NCBI RefSeq assembly: GCF_028882255.1
Contig: NZ_JARBUY010000003.1
Location: 705,018-769,017 of the forward strand
DNA length: 64,000 nucleotides
Source of the DNA: Maribacter polysaccharolyticus
GTDB taxonomy: Bacteria > Bacteroidota > Bacteroidia > Flavobacteriales > Flavobacteriaceae
Direction of reading: 5' to 3'
Shown here: positions 36,387 through 44,199 of the stretch, in pieces
Numbering within the stretch: the stretch's first letter is position 1
Layout: each line of letters begins with the position of its first letter
The notes under the pieces: generated by a model
Told to the model about the DNA's origin: nothing
The model's input: only the letters and a program-made list of their open reading frames with translations
Databases searched by the model: none
Translations under genes and position numbers: made by a program

Positions 36387-37958
36387 ATGAAAATACGTTT
36401 ACCGATCATTGCGATAGTCACATTACTTATTATTACGGAATCCTGTTCCCATACGGCCCAAGAAGCTGATTGGAGAATTGCATCCCAGGAAGACTGGCAG
36501 GCTAATGTGGTCAGCAAATCAAATCTGGAAATAACCGAAGGTAAAGTAGTCCCCACGGCGACCGTAGCCTCTTTCCAAAGTGCGATTAAAAAGTTTGCCC
36601 ATAAAAGGGCGGCAAAATCCATTACCATTACGCAGTCCCCTGAATGGTTAAACTGGGAGCCTGTACCCAACATCGGCCCTGCTAATTTGGGTGATGCCCC
36701 CGTGGCATTACAGTTGGGCAATGGCAACTACTGGATGTTCGGCAGATATAATATTCACAGGAAATGGGAGTCGTTCCAAAGTAAGGACACCATTTTGGAA
36801 GGATTCGATGTCGCTCTAAAAACCACTCCAATGGAAAATCAATTCGATGCCCGGGGAGGACTCAAGCCCGACTTGGGAGGCTATCATGCCTGGCAGAGCA
36901 AGGACATGGTCAATTGGGTACATCATGGCTCCGTTTCGGAAAATTTTTCAAAATGGGTAACCACGGCTGAGTTTGTGGATGGCAAATTGTATTTGTACTA
37001 TGATTTTCCCAACGACCAAGATCCACATCTTTATATTGATGAAGACCTAACCGACGGGGTTCCGGGGAAAAATATGGGAATGGCTTTCAACGATCCCACA
37101 CATGGTTCCGATTGCGCGGTAATACGGGATCTAGAAGGTAATTTCCATCTTATTGTCGAAGATTGGTCGCCCATCGACGCTTCTACCCATGCTTGGGATT
37201 CGCCTTTGGCAGTGCATGCCGTAAGCCCGGACGGATTCAATGATTTTAAGATTTTAGCCCCACCGGTAGATGAACGGACCAAACCGACAGGGGAATTTGC
37301 GGAATATGCCCATCCACATTGGCACCAAGAAGATCCAAAAAATTACCCTGGAAGAATTGCTACGGAAGATGTGCCCCAACACAGGATTAAGGCGGGACAA
37401 ACCAAGGCTTTTGCGAAATATGAGATCCACGAGCCAGAGCAGAATGCATATGGGGATTGGGCCGCTATCTCAATCGGAGGCCAATACTATCTATTTGCCG
37501 ATTTTGATCCGGCCGGGAGCCATGGGAGACAAAATATGAGTGCCGCTTGGTTTACCTCCGCCGATATTGATGCGCCGTTTACGTTTTGCGGAAATATAGG
37601 TCAAGGGCATCCGGATCCGGAAATACTATTTGCCGAAGGTAAGTTTTATTTACTGACCCAGATGGATACCGATTATACCAGTCCCGGTCCGTGGGTCGAA
37701 AGCGTGGAAGTGCGTATGGGGGTCGATACCACCAATGATGGCGCTATAGACACATGGGGCGATTGGGGCCTTGTTACCGAGCAATACGACTATACGGAAG
37801 GCTTTGCCAAACAGATAGGGAAAACTTCGGCTAAATTGGACGTTTCAATGCTTCCGGAAGGATTTGGTTTTCAGTTTGAAGTTAAACTATTGGACACCAC
37901 CGAAAATGCATCAAAACCGATTCTCGATAAAGTCGTCGTGACTTTTGGAAAGGAATGA
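36387..37958 (+). CDS. Five-bladed beta-propeller glycoside hydrolase, GH43-like lipoprotein
   Basis: A 523-residue protein starting at the ATG at 36387, preceded by 'AAGGAAA' and directly followed by a lipoprotein signal with lipobox 'ITESCSHTA'; an in-frame start at 36336 would bury it. The middle shows repeated propeller-blade patterns: 'ALQLGNGNYWMFGRYN', 'WVTTAEFVDGKLYLYYDFP', 'DCAVIRDLEGNFHLIVEDW', 'WAAISIGGQYYLFADFD' and 'HPDPEILFAEGKFYLLTQMD'. These alternating blades with acidic residues at their ends fit the GH43/GH117 clan; D in 'NLGDAPVA' and E in 'HPDPEILF' are candidate catalytic residues, an inference. The C-terminal ~70 residues form a separate beta-domain. Its stop codon overlaps a possible start of the next propeller gene. 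Confidence 0.65.
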   Translation: MKIRLPIIAIVTLLIITESCSHTAQEADWRIASQEDWQANVVSKSNLEITEGKVVPTATVASFQSAIKKFAHKRAAKSITITQSPEWLNWEPVPNIGPANLGDAPVALQLGNGNYWMFGRYNIHRKWESFQSKDTILEGFDVALKTTPMENQFDARGGLKPDLGGYHAWQSKDMVNWVHHGSVSENFSKWVTTAEFVDGKLYLYYDFPNDQDPHLYIDEDLTDGVPGKNMGMAFNDPTHGSDCAVIRDLEGNFHLIVEDWSPIDASTHAWDSPLAVHAVSPDGFNDFKILAPPVDERTKPTGEFAEYAHPHWHQEDPKNYPGRIATEDVPQHRIKAGQTKAFAKYEIHEPEQNAYGDWAAISIGGQYYLFADFDPAGSHGRQNMSAAWFTSADIDAPFTFCGNIGQGHPDPEILFAEGKFYLLTQMDTDYTSPGPWVESVEVRMGVDTTNDGAIDTWGDWGLVTEQYDYTEGFAKQIGKTSAKLDVSMLPEGFGFQFEVKLLDTTENASKPILDKVVVTFGKE

Positions 37959-37993
37959 CTATTTATGAAATTTATATGATTATGGGCAATAAA

Positions 37994-39004
37994 ATGAATG
38001 GACAAAGGATTCCTTGGGTGGGAATATTGCTGATTTTTTCAATATTCATCAGTGCTTGCGGCCCTAAAAAAAGTGTGGATAAAACAAACAAAAGTAAGGG
38101 AGCGGATGCCGTGAAATTCACCTATTCCGAGGTGACCGGAATAGGAAAGGATAGCTTGTACAACCGTCGTGACAATAGCGATATCATCAAAGTCGGCGAC
38201 ACGTACTATGTTTGGTACTCTAGGATGGACAGCCCTGTAACCTCCGGATATTGGGCAACCATCTGGTATGCTACTTCCAAAGATGAGGGCCAATCGTGGC
38301 AAGAGCAAGGAATGGCTTTGGGAGTAGGGGAAAAGGGGCAATTCGACAGTCATTCCGTATTCACGCCGAATATCTTGGCCTATGGGGGAAAATATTATCT
38401 GTACTATACAGGGGTTAAACCTACACCGGGAAATGCGAATGGGGAGTTTGAAGGTAACCATACTACGGACTTTACAGCGATTGGGTTGGCCGTGTCGGAT
38501 AGTCCCGATGGCCCTTTTCAAAGAGTTGAAAACAATCCCGTTTTATCCATTAGTGAGGCTCCAACCGATTTTGATAGTTATAGGATCGATGATGCGAGCC
38601 TTTTGGTGAAAGAGGGAAAAATATGGTTGTATTACAAAGGCCGGTCCATTGTTCATGGTAAAAAAGGGCCTGGCTTAACGGAAATGGGTGTGGCCTTTGC
38701 CGACCATCCCGAAGGCCCTTATGTAAAACACGATGGTTCGCTTTTAGACAAAAGCCACGAAGTTTTGGTTTGGGAAAAAGACGGAGGGGTAGCTTCTTTG
38801 GCCTCAATAAGCAACACGATAAATTATGCCAAAGACGGAGTGCATTTTACGGCCCTGGTCGATAGTTTGACGGATATACCCAAAGCACCGGGATTGTATC
38901 GTCCTGTTTTGGTAGATCATAAGGCTACGGAAATCCCGGGTTGGGGATTGGCCATGAAAGTCAAAAAAGGGGAAGCCTACTTAGTGCGTTTTCAGATGGA
39001 ATAA
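37994..39004 (+). CDS. GH117-like beta-propeller hydrolase, lipoprotein
   Basis: About 336 residues. The chosen start (37994, MNGQRIPWVGILL) gives a normal lipoprotein signal with lipobox 'FISACGPKK'. An ATG at 37955 overlaps the previous stop as ATGA and would add 13 residues; that layout still suggests coupling. Propeller motifs: 'YNRRDNSDIIKVGDTYYVWYS', 'SVFTPNILAYGGKYYLYYTGV', 'AIGLAVSDSPDGPF', 'DDASLLVKEGKIWLYYKGR' and 'MGVAFADHPEGPY'. The 'RRD.SD.I' start and 'FTP' blade match GH117, whose known members are alpha-1,3-(3,6-anhydro)-L-galactosidases of agar breakdown. If that activity holds, the polymer could be agar- or porphyran-like. GH43-type activity is the alternative. This is the last gene of the + strand PUL run. 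Confidence 0.7.
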   Translation: MNGQRIPWVGILLIFSIFISACGPKKSVDKTNKSKGADAVKFTYSEVTGIGKDSLYNRRDNSDIIKVGDTYYVWYSRMDSPVTSGYWATIWYATSKDEGQSWQEQGMALGVGEKGQFDSHSVFTPNILAYGGKYYLYYTGVKPTPGNANGEFEGNHTTDFTAIGLAVSDSPDGPFQRVENNPVLSISEAPTDFDSYRIDDASLLVKEGKIWLYYKGRSIVHGKKGPGLTEMGVAFADHPEGPYVKHDGSLLDKSHEVLVWEKDGGVASLASISNTINYAKDGVHFTALVDSLTDIPKAPGLYRPVLVDHKATEIPGWGLAMKVKKGEAYLVRFQME

Positions 39005-39414
39005 AATAAGCCCATATGTGCAAGTCACTCTTTTTATAGGGGAGTTAGGTATATTATAGTGGCTAGTTTGCGGTAACTTGCATTAAATCGGGTTCTGCCT
39101 TTTTGCCACTGATACGCAAGGGGTGAGTCGTTTGTAGGTATAGGGTTTTGAAACACCTGCGGTCTCTCAAAGGAAAGCGAACGGACCTATTGGACAAGAA
39201 ATGTTCTGGGGTTTCAATATCCGATATAACCTTAATAAAAAAAGCGTATCTTGAAAAAGGTAATAACCGTGATTGGCAACAAGGTATCCTAAAAACCTTT
39301 AGCCTATACTTTAAAACCTTGGCATCGATGGTTTGGTGTAAAGGCCACAGTGGGGTCTTAACTTCGTTGAACCACATTACGGAATACCACTTGGTGAAAT
39401 CCTATATTTTTGGA
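39005..39414. other. Gap at the PUL border, no gene recognised
   Basis: About 410 bases between the last PUL gene and the oxidoreductase. The + strand frame of the downstream gene stays open back to 39148, but that stretch has no recognisable motif and the NAD-binding fold starts right after 39415, so I treat it as non-coding. A minus-strand open frame at 39063-39377 also lacks support. No hairpin terminator with a T-tract is obvious after 39004. Confidence 0.45.
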
Positions 39415-40557
39415 ATGGACAAGCACTGTAACATAATCATTGCAGGAGCCGGAGGAATAGCCGAAGCGGCCGGTCTGCTCCTTATGGAACGGAGTGCGGT
39501 ACCCCCTACCGTTTTTATTGGAAACCGAACGCTTTCTAAAGCGCAACGCGTGGCCGAATGGATAGAGGAGGGCACTACAAAACCCTGTTCGGTCAAGGCA
39601 TTTCATCTTCCCGGAAAAGGCATGACCACGGCAATGAAGGAAGTTTTGGAACAAGGCGATGTGCTCCTCGACTGTCTCCCTGGTAGTTTGGCGCCCAGAA
39701 TGGCCCAATTGGCCAAAGACTTTCATTTGCATTACGCCAATCTGACCGAGTACGTTGCGGAAACCGAAGAAATAAAGGCATTGGCAAATGATGCCACTAC
39801 GGGATTCGTTCTTCAAACAGGACTTGCACCCGGCTATATCAATATCCTCGCCAATTACCTTTTTCAACAGTTTAGCAGCGATTATGGCGTGGATAAAGTA
39901 GACAGGTTGGAGTTGAAGGTAGGTGCGTTGACCGACCATGCCGTTGCCCCACATTATTATGGATTCACCTGGAGTCCGGTTGGGGTGGCTACCGAATACC
40001 TCAATGACGCCTTGGTGGTGCGTGGTTTTAAAAAAACCAGGCTTCCTTCATTGTCCGAGAGGGCCATTATCCGTATCGATGGTAAGGCCTATGAAGAGGA
40101 CTTGACTTCCGGTGGTGCAGCCGATCTTCCGGATGCATTATCCGATAAGGTCAATATGCTCGATTACAAAACCTTGCGATATCCCGGTCATTATGCATGG
40201 GTTGCAGCATTGCTTACCGGTATGGGAAATACTCCTGCAGCCATTGAAAAATTACAACAGAAAATGGAAGCGTCGATTCCGCATATAGAGGACGACAAGG
40301 TCATTTTATATGCAGCTGTGGAAGGCAAGGACGCAGATGGTACCTTGCGTAGAAGGGAGGTTGCCAAACAGATACTTCCCCAAATAGTGGGAAAACACCG
40401 GTTGCGGGCCATACAAATAACGACGGCAGTGCCCTTGCTACAATCTGCCCAATTGTTGTTCGAATCCCAAAGCAGTGGGGTAGTCCTCCAAAGCCAAATA
40501 GATCCGAAGCGATTTTTGAACGGAAATTTCATTGTGCCGGTTTATGGTAGACCCTAA
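39415..40557 (+). CDS. Saccharopine dehydrogenase-like NAD(P)-binding oxidoreductase
   Basis: A 380-residue cytosolic protein. The ATG at 39415 is chosen because the Rossmann signature 'NIIIAGAGGIAEAAG' follows within five residues. The rest fits the saccharopine dehydrogenase/carboxynorspermidine-synthase superfamily: 'VFIGNRTLSKAQRVAEW', 'DVLLDCLPGSLAPRMAQLA', 'YANLTEYVAE', 'FVLQTGLAPGYINILANYL' and a C-terminal domain with 'YYGFTWSPVGVATEYLNDA' and 'LRYPGHYAWVAALL'. The substrate cannot be settled; flavobacterial genomes commonly carry such a gene annotated as saccharopine dehydrogenase family. It has no signal peptide and faces away from the waaA genes, so it marks the return from the PUL to general genome. 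Confidence 0.82.
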   Translation: MDKHCNIIIAGAGGIAEAAGLLLMERSAVPPTVFIGNRTLSKAQRVAEWIEEGTTKPCSVKAFHLPGKGMTTAMKEVLEQGDVLLDCLPGSLAPRMAQLAKDFHLHYANLTEYVAETEEIKALANDATTGFVLQTGLAPGYINILANYLFQQFSSDYGVDKVDRLELKVGALTDHAVAPHYYGFTWSPVGVATEYLNDALVVRGFKKTRLPSLSERAIIRIDGKAYEEDLTSGGAADLPDALSDKVNMLDYKTLRYPGHYAWVAALLTGMGNTPAAIEKLQQKMEASIPHIEDDKVILYAAVEGKDADGTLRRREVAKQILPQIVGKHRLRAIQITTAVPLLQSAQLLFESQSSGVVLQSQIDPKRFLNGNFIVPVYGRP

Positions 40558-40727
40558 GCGCCCCAAAAAAGAGTGTCCTGCGGAATAGCTGAAGAATATT
40601 GGTGGATTTTCAAATCGAGCGTTGTCTTTTTAAAGACTGTCGGGAATCCCCATTTTGATTTTCGGTGACAATAAACATATACTCCTAGGGGTAACAAGTT
40701 GGTTGTGGATCGGGAGGGGTATGGTAT

Positions 40728-40756
40728 AAAAAAGTCCATCGATTAAAATGGACTTT
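40728..40756 (-). terminator. Intrinsic terminator for the small membrane protein gene
   Basis: Read on the minus strand: a nine-base stem AAAGTCCAT / ATGGACTTT with an eight-base loop, followed by a run of T (the + strand A run at 40728-40733). It lies 56 bases beyond the stop of the 42-residue membrane protein and supports that being a real minus-strand transcript. Confidence 0.65.
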
Positions 40757-40812
40757 GTAATACTTTAAAACAATGCGTAGATAATATTTGGGGAAATCAC
40801 AACTCAATCGTA

Positions 40813-40941
40813 TCATATGATTCCGACGGCGGCCAATAAAAGTCCACCTACAACGGAAAGCAAAATCACGATTAAGACCACTACCATAATACTCAAGAAA
40901 AAGTTAAGTACTTTAGTGCCAAAAGGAATTTCCTGCTCCAT
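40813..40941 (-). CDS. 42-residue single-span membrane protein
   Basis: The minus strand reads ATG at 40941-40939 and TGA at 40815-40813. The product begins 'MEQEIPFGTKVLNFF' and continues with one long hydrophobic helix ('IMVVVLIVILLSVVGG' to 'LLLAAVGII' at the C-terminus). There is a short charged N-terminal end, no cleavage site and almost nothing after the helix, so it is a tail-anchored or N-in mini membrane protein. I do not recognise the family. Support for it being real: sharp amphipathic-to-hydrophobic composition, a good terminator downstream, no competing frame, and an A/T-rich leader typical of this genome. Function unknown; it lies downstream of the waaA/lipoprotein pair on the same strand, though 446 bases away. 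Confidence 0.6.
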   Translation of the reverse strand: MEQEIPFGTKVLNFFLSIMVVVLIVILLSVVGGLLLAAVGII

Positions 40942-41387
40942 GATTTAATTTATTTATTACAATTTAAGCATTTGTAGCCTAAATACCGCCTGTTTTCATT
41001 GATAATTCGACTAATGGGTTGTTGCTTAGTATGTTTCTCGGATGTATTGCCGAATTATTCGTTGAAAGACCCAGCCTTGGTTTTACGGGTTTATACTGCA
41101 TCCGCTCAGTTTATCGCGAGGGGCTCCCAAAGATATGCCCATGGTTTCGGGTATCTTGAAAAGTACCAACCACTGCTGTGGTACCATTATGCTTGGGAAA
41201 AGGACGCATGTGGGCCAAGGGTTGTCAAAGTGTCGATACGCAAACAACCAATAGGTTCCGGTACCTTAAGACGGGCTATAGATGCTCATTTTGTTCGGGA
41301 ATATTTTCGATAACAACACCCATATTACCCCCTCTTGCGCGATGGTATGCGAGGCGATGAAAGCCATGGCGCATGTTAGTGGCGCTG
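40942..41387. other. Intergenic region without recognisable gene
   Basis: About 445 bases. A + strand frame at 40999-41313 is open but its product has no signal, motif or sensible hydrophobicity pattern, and no + strand neighbour. The minus strand is interrupted by stops. A/T-rich sequence at 40942-40975 probably includes the promoter for the small membrane protein gene. Nothing else can be named. Confidence 0.4.
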
Positions 41388-41666
41388 CTAGCTTGCCCTA
41401 TTGTAAAAACCCATCATGGCCATCTTGGGTTTTAGGGTGTCCAGGTCTTTGGAGTGCTTTCTTCTTTTCAAGATACTGTCCTTGGGATTTTTGTCAGGAA
41501 TCCGGGAATCCTTTTCAGGGGCCGACTCCGGATTTTCGTGTTCGTCGGCTGAAGGGGTGTTTTGTTCTTTGGGGGTATCGTCTTTTCGGTTTTGTAGGTG
41601 TCTACAGGAAACATACAATCCGCAAAACAATACCATAAGTGTAATAATTTGGGGAATTCTCATCAT
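41388..41666 (-). CDS. Small charged lipoprotein downstream of waaA
   Basis: A 92-residue product starting 15 bases after the waaA stop on the same strand, so probably co-transcribed. The N-terminus 'IITLMVLFCGLYVSCRHLQNRK' is a lipoprotein signal with lipobox 'LYVSC'. The remaining ~70 residues are a hydrophilic, low-complexity chain rich in Lys, Asp, Glu, Pro and Ser, without predicted fold. I do not recognise a family. The link with Kdo transferase hints at an envelope role. Start could also be the second Met (41663). The GC-rich antisense frames across it have no support. Confidence 0.55.
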   Translation of the reverse strand: MMRIPQIITLMVLFCGLYVSCRHLQNRKDDTPKEQNTPSADEHENPESAPEKDSRIPDKNPKDSILKRRKHSKDLDTLKPKMAMMGFYNRAS

Positions 41667-41681
41667 GGTCCATTGTTCGTG

Positions 41682-42917
41682 TCATAATAATGTACGAACA
41701 TAGGCCATGATTTGGATGCTTGCCCCTATGTGGGATCCAACAAAATTCCCGTTGATCTCCCCGGTTTGTTTTGAATATTCGGGTTGCTTTAGCAATTGGG
41801 TCATGGTGTTGTTGAACTGCTGGTTGCTTTCGACCACGATAATACCTTTTTTCCGTACCAAGGTTTCAGCTTCCTTAAAGCCGGAGTAATCGGGACCAAT
41901 GATAATGGGGATGCCATAAACTGCGGGCTCCAGGGTATTGTGCAATCCGGTGCCAAATGCACCACCTACATAAGCAATGTCGGCATAGCTGTATATTTTG
42001 GTCAAAAGACCTATGGTATCGATGATGAGTACCTCGAATTGCTTTGGGTCATTTTGGTCCAATTCGGAATACAGCAGTGTTTTTTTAGCGATTGAATTCT
42101 TTAAGGAAACAATATGCTCGGGTTTTATATTGTGGGGGGCGAGTACGAATTTTATGGGGTCACGTGATTCATTGATGAACGGGAGCATAATGTCTTCATC
42201 CGCTGGCCAAGTACTTCCGGCCACGTAACATAGGGAGGCCCCTTTGAATTCTTCCATAAAGGGTAGGCTGTTGTCTTGTTCAAGGATTTCCGCAACCCGA
42301 TCAAAACGCGTATCCCCACTGATCGTGGTGTTTGTTAGCTGTATATGCTTTAATAATCCAACCGATTTTCCATCCTGCACAAAAAAATGGGTGAATGTTC
42401 GTAAGGCCTTCCGCATAAGGCCGCCGTACCATTTGAAAAACACCTGTTCCTCCCTGAAAATGGCGGAAATCAATAATGTCGGTATGCCTTTTTTTCTAAG
42501 GATATTTAAGTAATTGGGCCATATCTCATATTTAACGAATATCGCTAGCTTGGGGTCTATCCGGTCGATAAACCGTTTGGCATTTGCCAATGTATCGATC
42601 GGCAGGTATACCACGGCGTCTGCTACAGGGGTGTTTTTCTTGACCTCATAGCCCGAAGGTGAAAAAAAACTGATGACTATTTTGTAGGAAGGATATTCCG
42701 ATTTGATCTTCTCTATTACGGGAAGGCCTTGTTCAAACTCCCCCAAAGAGGCCACATGGACCCAAATAACCGAATCGCCTTTTTGAATGGAAGTGTCCAA
42801 AATCGAAAAGGTTTTCTTTCTGCCATCGACAAATAGCTTGATTTTGGGCTGAAATATAGCCGTTGTTTTTAACAGAAACCATGAGAAATATGCAATGGCA
42901 TTATAGATATAGTTCAC
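41682..42917 (-). CDS. waaA: 3-deoxy-D-manno-octulosonic acid (Kdo) transferase
   Basis: A 411-residue inner-membrane-associated GT30 glycosyltransferase that adds Kdo to lipid A precursor. It begins with GTG and an N-terminal membrane anchor ('AIAYFSWFLLKTTAIF'). 'VIWVHVASLGEFEQGLPVIE' carries the glutamate that corresponds to the catalytic base of WaaA. 'FVKYEIWPNYLNILRKKGIPTLLISAIF', 'ISGDTRFDRV', 'VAGSTWPADE' and the nucleotide-sugar segment 'VGGAFGTGLHNTLEPAVYGIPIIIGP' are all present. Length is normal. The gene is divergent from the DegT aminotransferase with 82 bases between, which must hold both promoters. Together with DegT and galE it forms an envelope-sugar neighbourhood. Confidence 0.95.
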   Translation of the reverse strand: MNYIYNAIAYFSWFLLKTTAIFQPKIKLFVDGRKKTFSILDTSIQKGDSVIWVHVASLGEFEQGLPVIEKIKSEYPSYKIVISFFSPSGYEVKKNTPVADAVVYLPIDTLANAKRFIDRIDPKLAIFVKYEIWPNYLNILRKKGIPTLLISAIFREEQVFFKWYGGLMRKALRTFTHFFVQDGKSVGLLKHIQLTNTTISGDTRFDRVAEILEQDNSLPFMEEFKGASLCYVAGSTWPADEDIMLPFINESRDPIKFVLAPHNIKPEHIVSLKNSIAKKTLLYSELDQNDPKQFEVLIIDTIGLLTKIYSYADIAYVGGAFGTGLHNTLEPAVYGIPIIIGPDYSGFKEAETLVRKKGIIVVESNQQFNNTMTQLLKQPEYSKQTGEINGNFVGSHIGASIQIMAYVRTLL

Positions 42918-42965
42918 TGGGGTATGGTTTGTGGCTAAAATACGGTTCTTTCGAGAATTGTTCCT

Positions 42966-42973
42966 TATTTTTG
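42966..42973 (+). promoter_or_regulatory. Candidate -7 box for the DegT gene
   Basis: TATTTTTG fits the Bacteroidota -7 consensus TAnnTTTG and lies 26 bases before the ATG at 43000. No clear -33 TTG at the right spacing, so confidence is low. Confidence 0.3.
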
Positions 42974-42999
42974 TACCATTACTATGCTAAAACTTGCAG

Positions 43000-44157
43000 A
43001 TGCGAAAAATACAAATGGTAGACCTTAATGGTCAATACCAATCCATCAAAGAGCAGATAAATTCATCTATTGCGAATATTTTAGAGACTTCTGCCTATGT
43101 CAACGGACCGGAAGTACATGCTTTTCAAAAAGAATTGGAAGAATATTTAGGGGTAAAACATGTAATACCATGTGCCAATGGCACGGATGCATTGCAAATT
43201 GCCATGATGGGTTTAGGTTTGCAACCCGGTGATGAGGTCATTACCGCCGATTTTACTTTTGCGGCAACCGTGGAGGTCATTGCCTTATTGCAATTGACCC
43301 CGGTCTTGGTCGATGTTGATCGGGATACCTTCAATATTGATATCGAGGCCGTTGAAAGGGCCATAACCCCAAAGACCAAAGCCATTGTGCCGGTCCACCT
43401 GTTTGGTCAGTGTGCCAATATGGATGCCATAATGGCCTTAGCCAAAAAACACGATTTATTCGTGATTGAGGATAATGCCCAGGCAATCGGAGCCTATTAC
43501 AAAGGAGGCGATGGTTCAAAACAAAAAGCGGGAACCATTGGCCATGTAGGGGCTACTTCCTTCTTTCCTTCCAAAAATTTAGGATGTTACGGTGATGGAG
43601 GGGCTATTTTCACCAATGACGATGACCTGGCACATACCATTCGAGGGATTGTGAACCACGGGATGTATGAAAGATACCATCATGATGTGGTTGGCGTCAA
43701 TTCGCGATTGGATTCCATTCAAGCCGCTGTGCTAAGGGCGAAATTACCCCTTTTGGACAGTTATTGTGAAGCCCGTAGAAAAGCTGCGAGGGCCTATTCA
43801 AAAGCGTTTGACGGACAGGAAAATATCATTGTCCCGGTAACGGTGAACAATTGTGGGGAGATTTGTGACACTTGCGATTGTCATGTCTTTCATCAGTATA
43901 CCTTACGTATTACCAATGGGAAAAGGGATACCCTTGTCGCCCATTTGGGTGAAAATCAAATTCCGTGTGGGGTGTATTACCCCATACCGTTGCATAAACA
44001 AAAGGCTTATGCCGATTCCAGGTATGATGAAGCCGATTTTCCGGTTACGAATCAACTGGTGAAGGAAGTAATATCACTTCCCATGCATACGGAGTTGGAT
44101 GAGGAACAAATAGATTTTATTACCCAAACGGTAATTCGATTTGTAAATGGCGAATAA
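43000..44157 (+). CDS. DegT/DnrJ/EryC1/StrS family PLP-dependent sugar aminotransferase
   Basis: A 385-residue cytosolic enzyme. The ATG at 43000 is preferred to the TTG two codons upstream. Family signatures: 'VKHVIPCANGTDALQIAM', 'DEVITADFTFAATVEVI', 'PVHLFGQCANMDAIM', 'VIEDNAQAIGA' (Asp binding the PLP nitrogen) and 'TSFFPSKNLGCYGDGGA' with Schiff-base lysine K192. Such enzymes transfer an amino group to a keto-sugar nucleotide for LPS or glycan synthesis. A cysteine cluster C285, C289, C292, C294 precedes 'HVFHQYTLRI' near the active-site entrance; it is unusual for the family at large, though I believe it recurs in flavobacterial homologues. The nearby galE and waaA suggest an LPS sugar. 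Confidence 0.9.
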   Translation: MRKIQMVDLNGQYQSIKEQINSSIANILETSAYVNGPEVHAFQKELEEYLGVKHVIPCANGTDALQIAMMGLGLQPGDEVITADFTFAATVEVIALLQLTPVLVDVDRDTFNIDIEAVERAITPKTKAIVPVHLFGQCANMDAIMALAKKHDLFVIEDNAQAIGAYYKGGDGSKQKAGTIGHVGATSFFPSKNLGCYGDGGAIFTNDDDLAHTIRGIVNHGMYERYHHDVVGVNSRLDSIQAAVLRAKLPLLDSYCEARRKAARAYSKAFDGQENIIVPVTVNNCGEICDTCDCHVFHQYTLRITNGKRDTLVAHLGENQIPCGVYYPIPLHKQKAYADSRYDEADFPVTNQLVKEVISLPMHTELDEEQIDFITQTVIRFVNGE

Positions 44158-44199
44158 TTACGCTTTTTTTGAATTGAAATTATAAATAGACTAGGTCAA

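Noticed and set aside
39063-39377. Minus-strand open frame of 104 codons at the PUL border
   Set aside because: No motif, signal or neighbour support; composition rich in Arg, Cys and Phe as in shadow frames.
39405-39412. TATTTTTG as a promoter for the oxidoreductase gene
   Set aside because: It ends two bases before the ATG, so transcription would start inside the coding region.
39148-39414. In-frame upstream extension of the saccharopine dehydrogenase-like gene
   Set aside because: The Rossmann motif begins five residues after the ATG at 39415, and the extension has no recognisable sequence or signal.
39358-39954. 198-codon minus-strand frame inside the oxidoreductase gene
   Set aside because: Entirely antisense to a well-supported gene and unlike any known protein.
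40999-41313. + strand frame of 104 codons between the small membrane gene and the lipoprotein gene
   Set aside because: No features, wrong strand relative to both neighbours, no start-site support.
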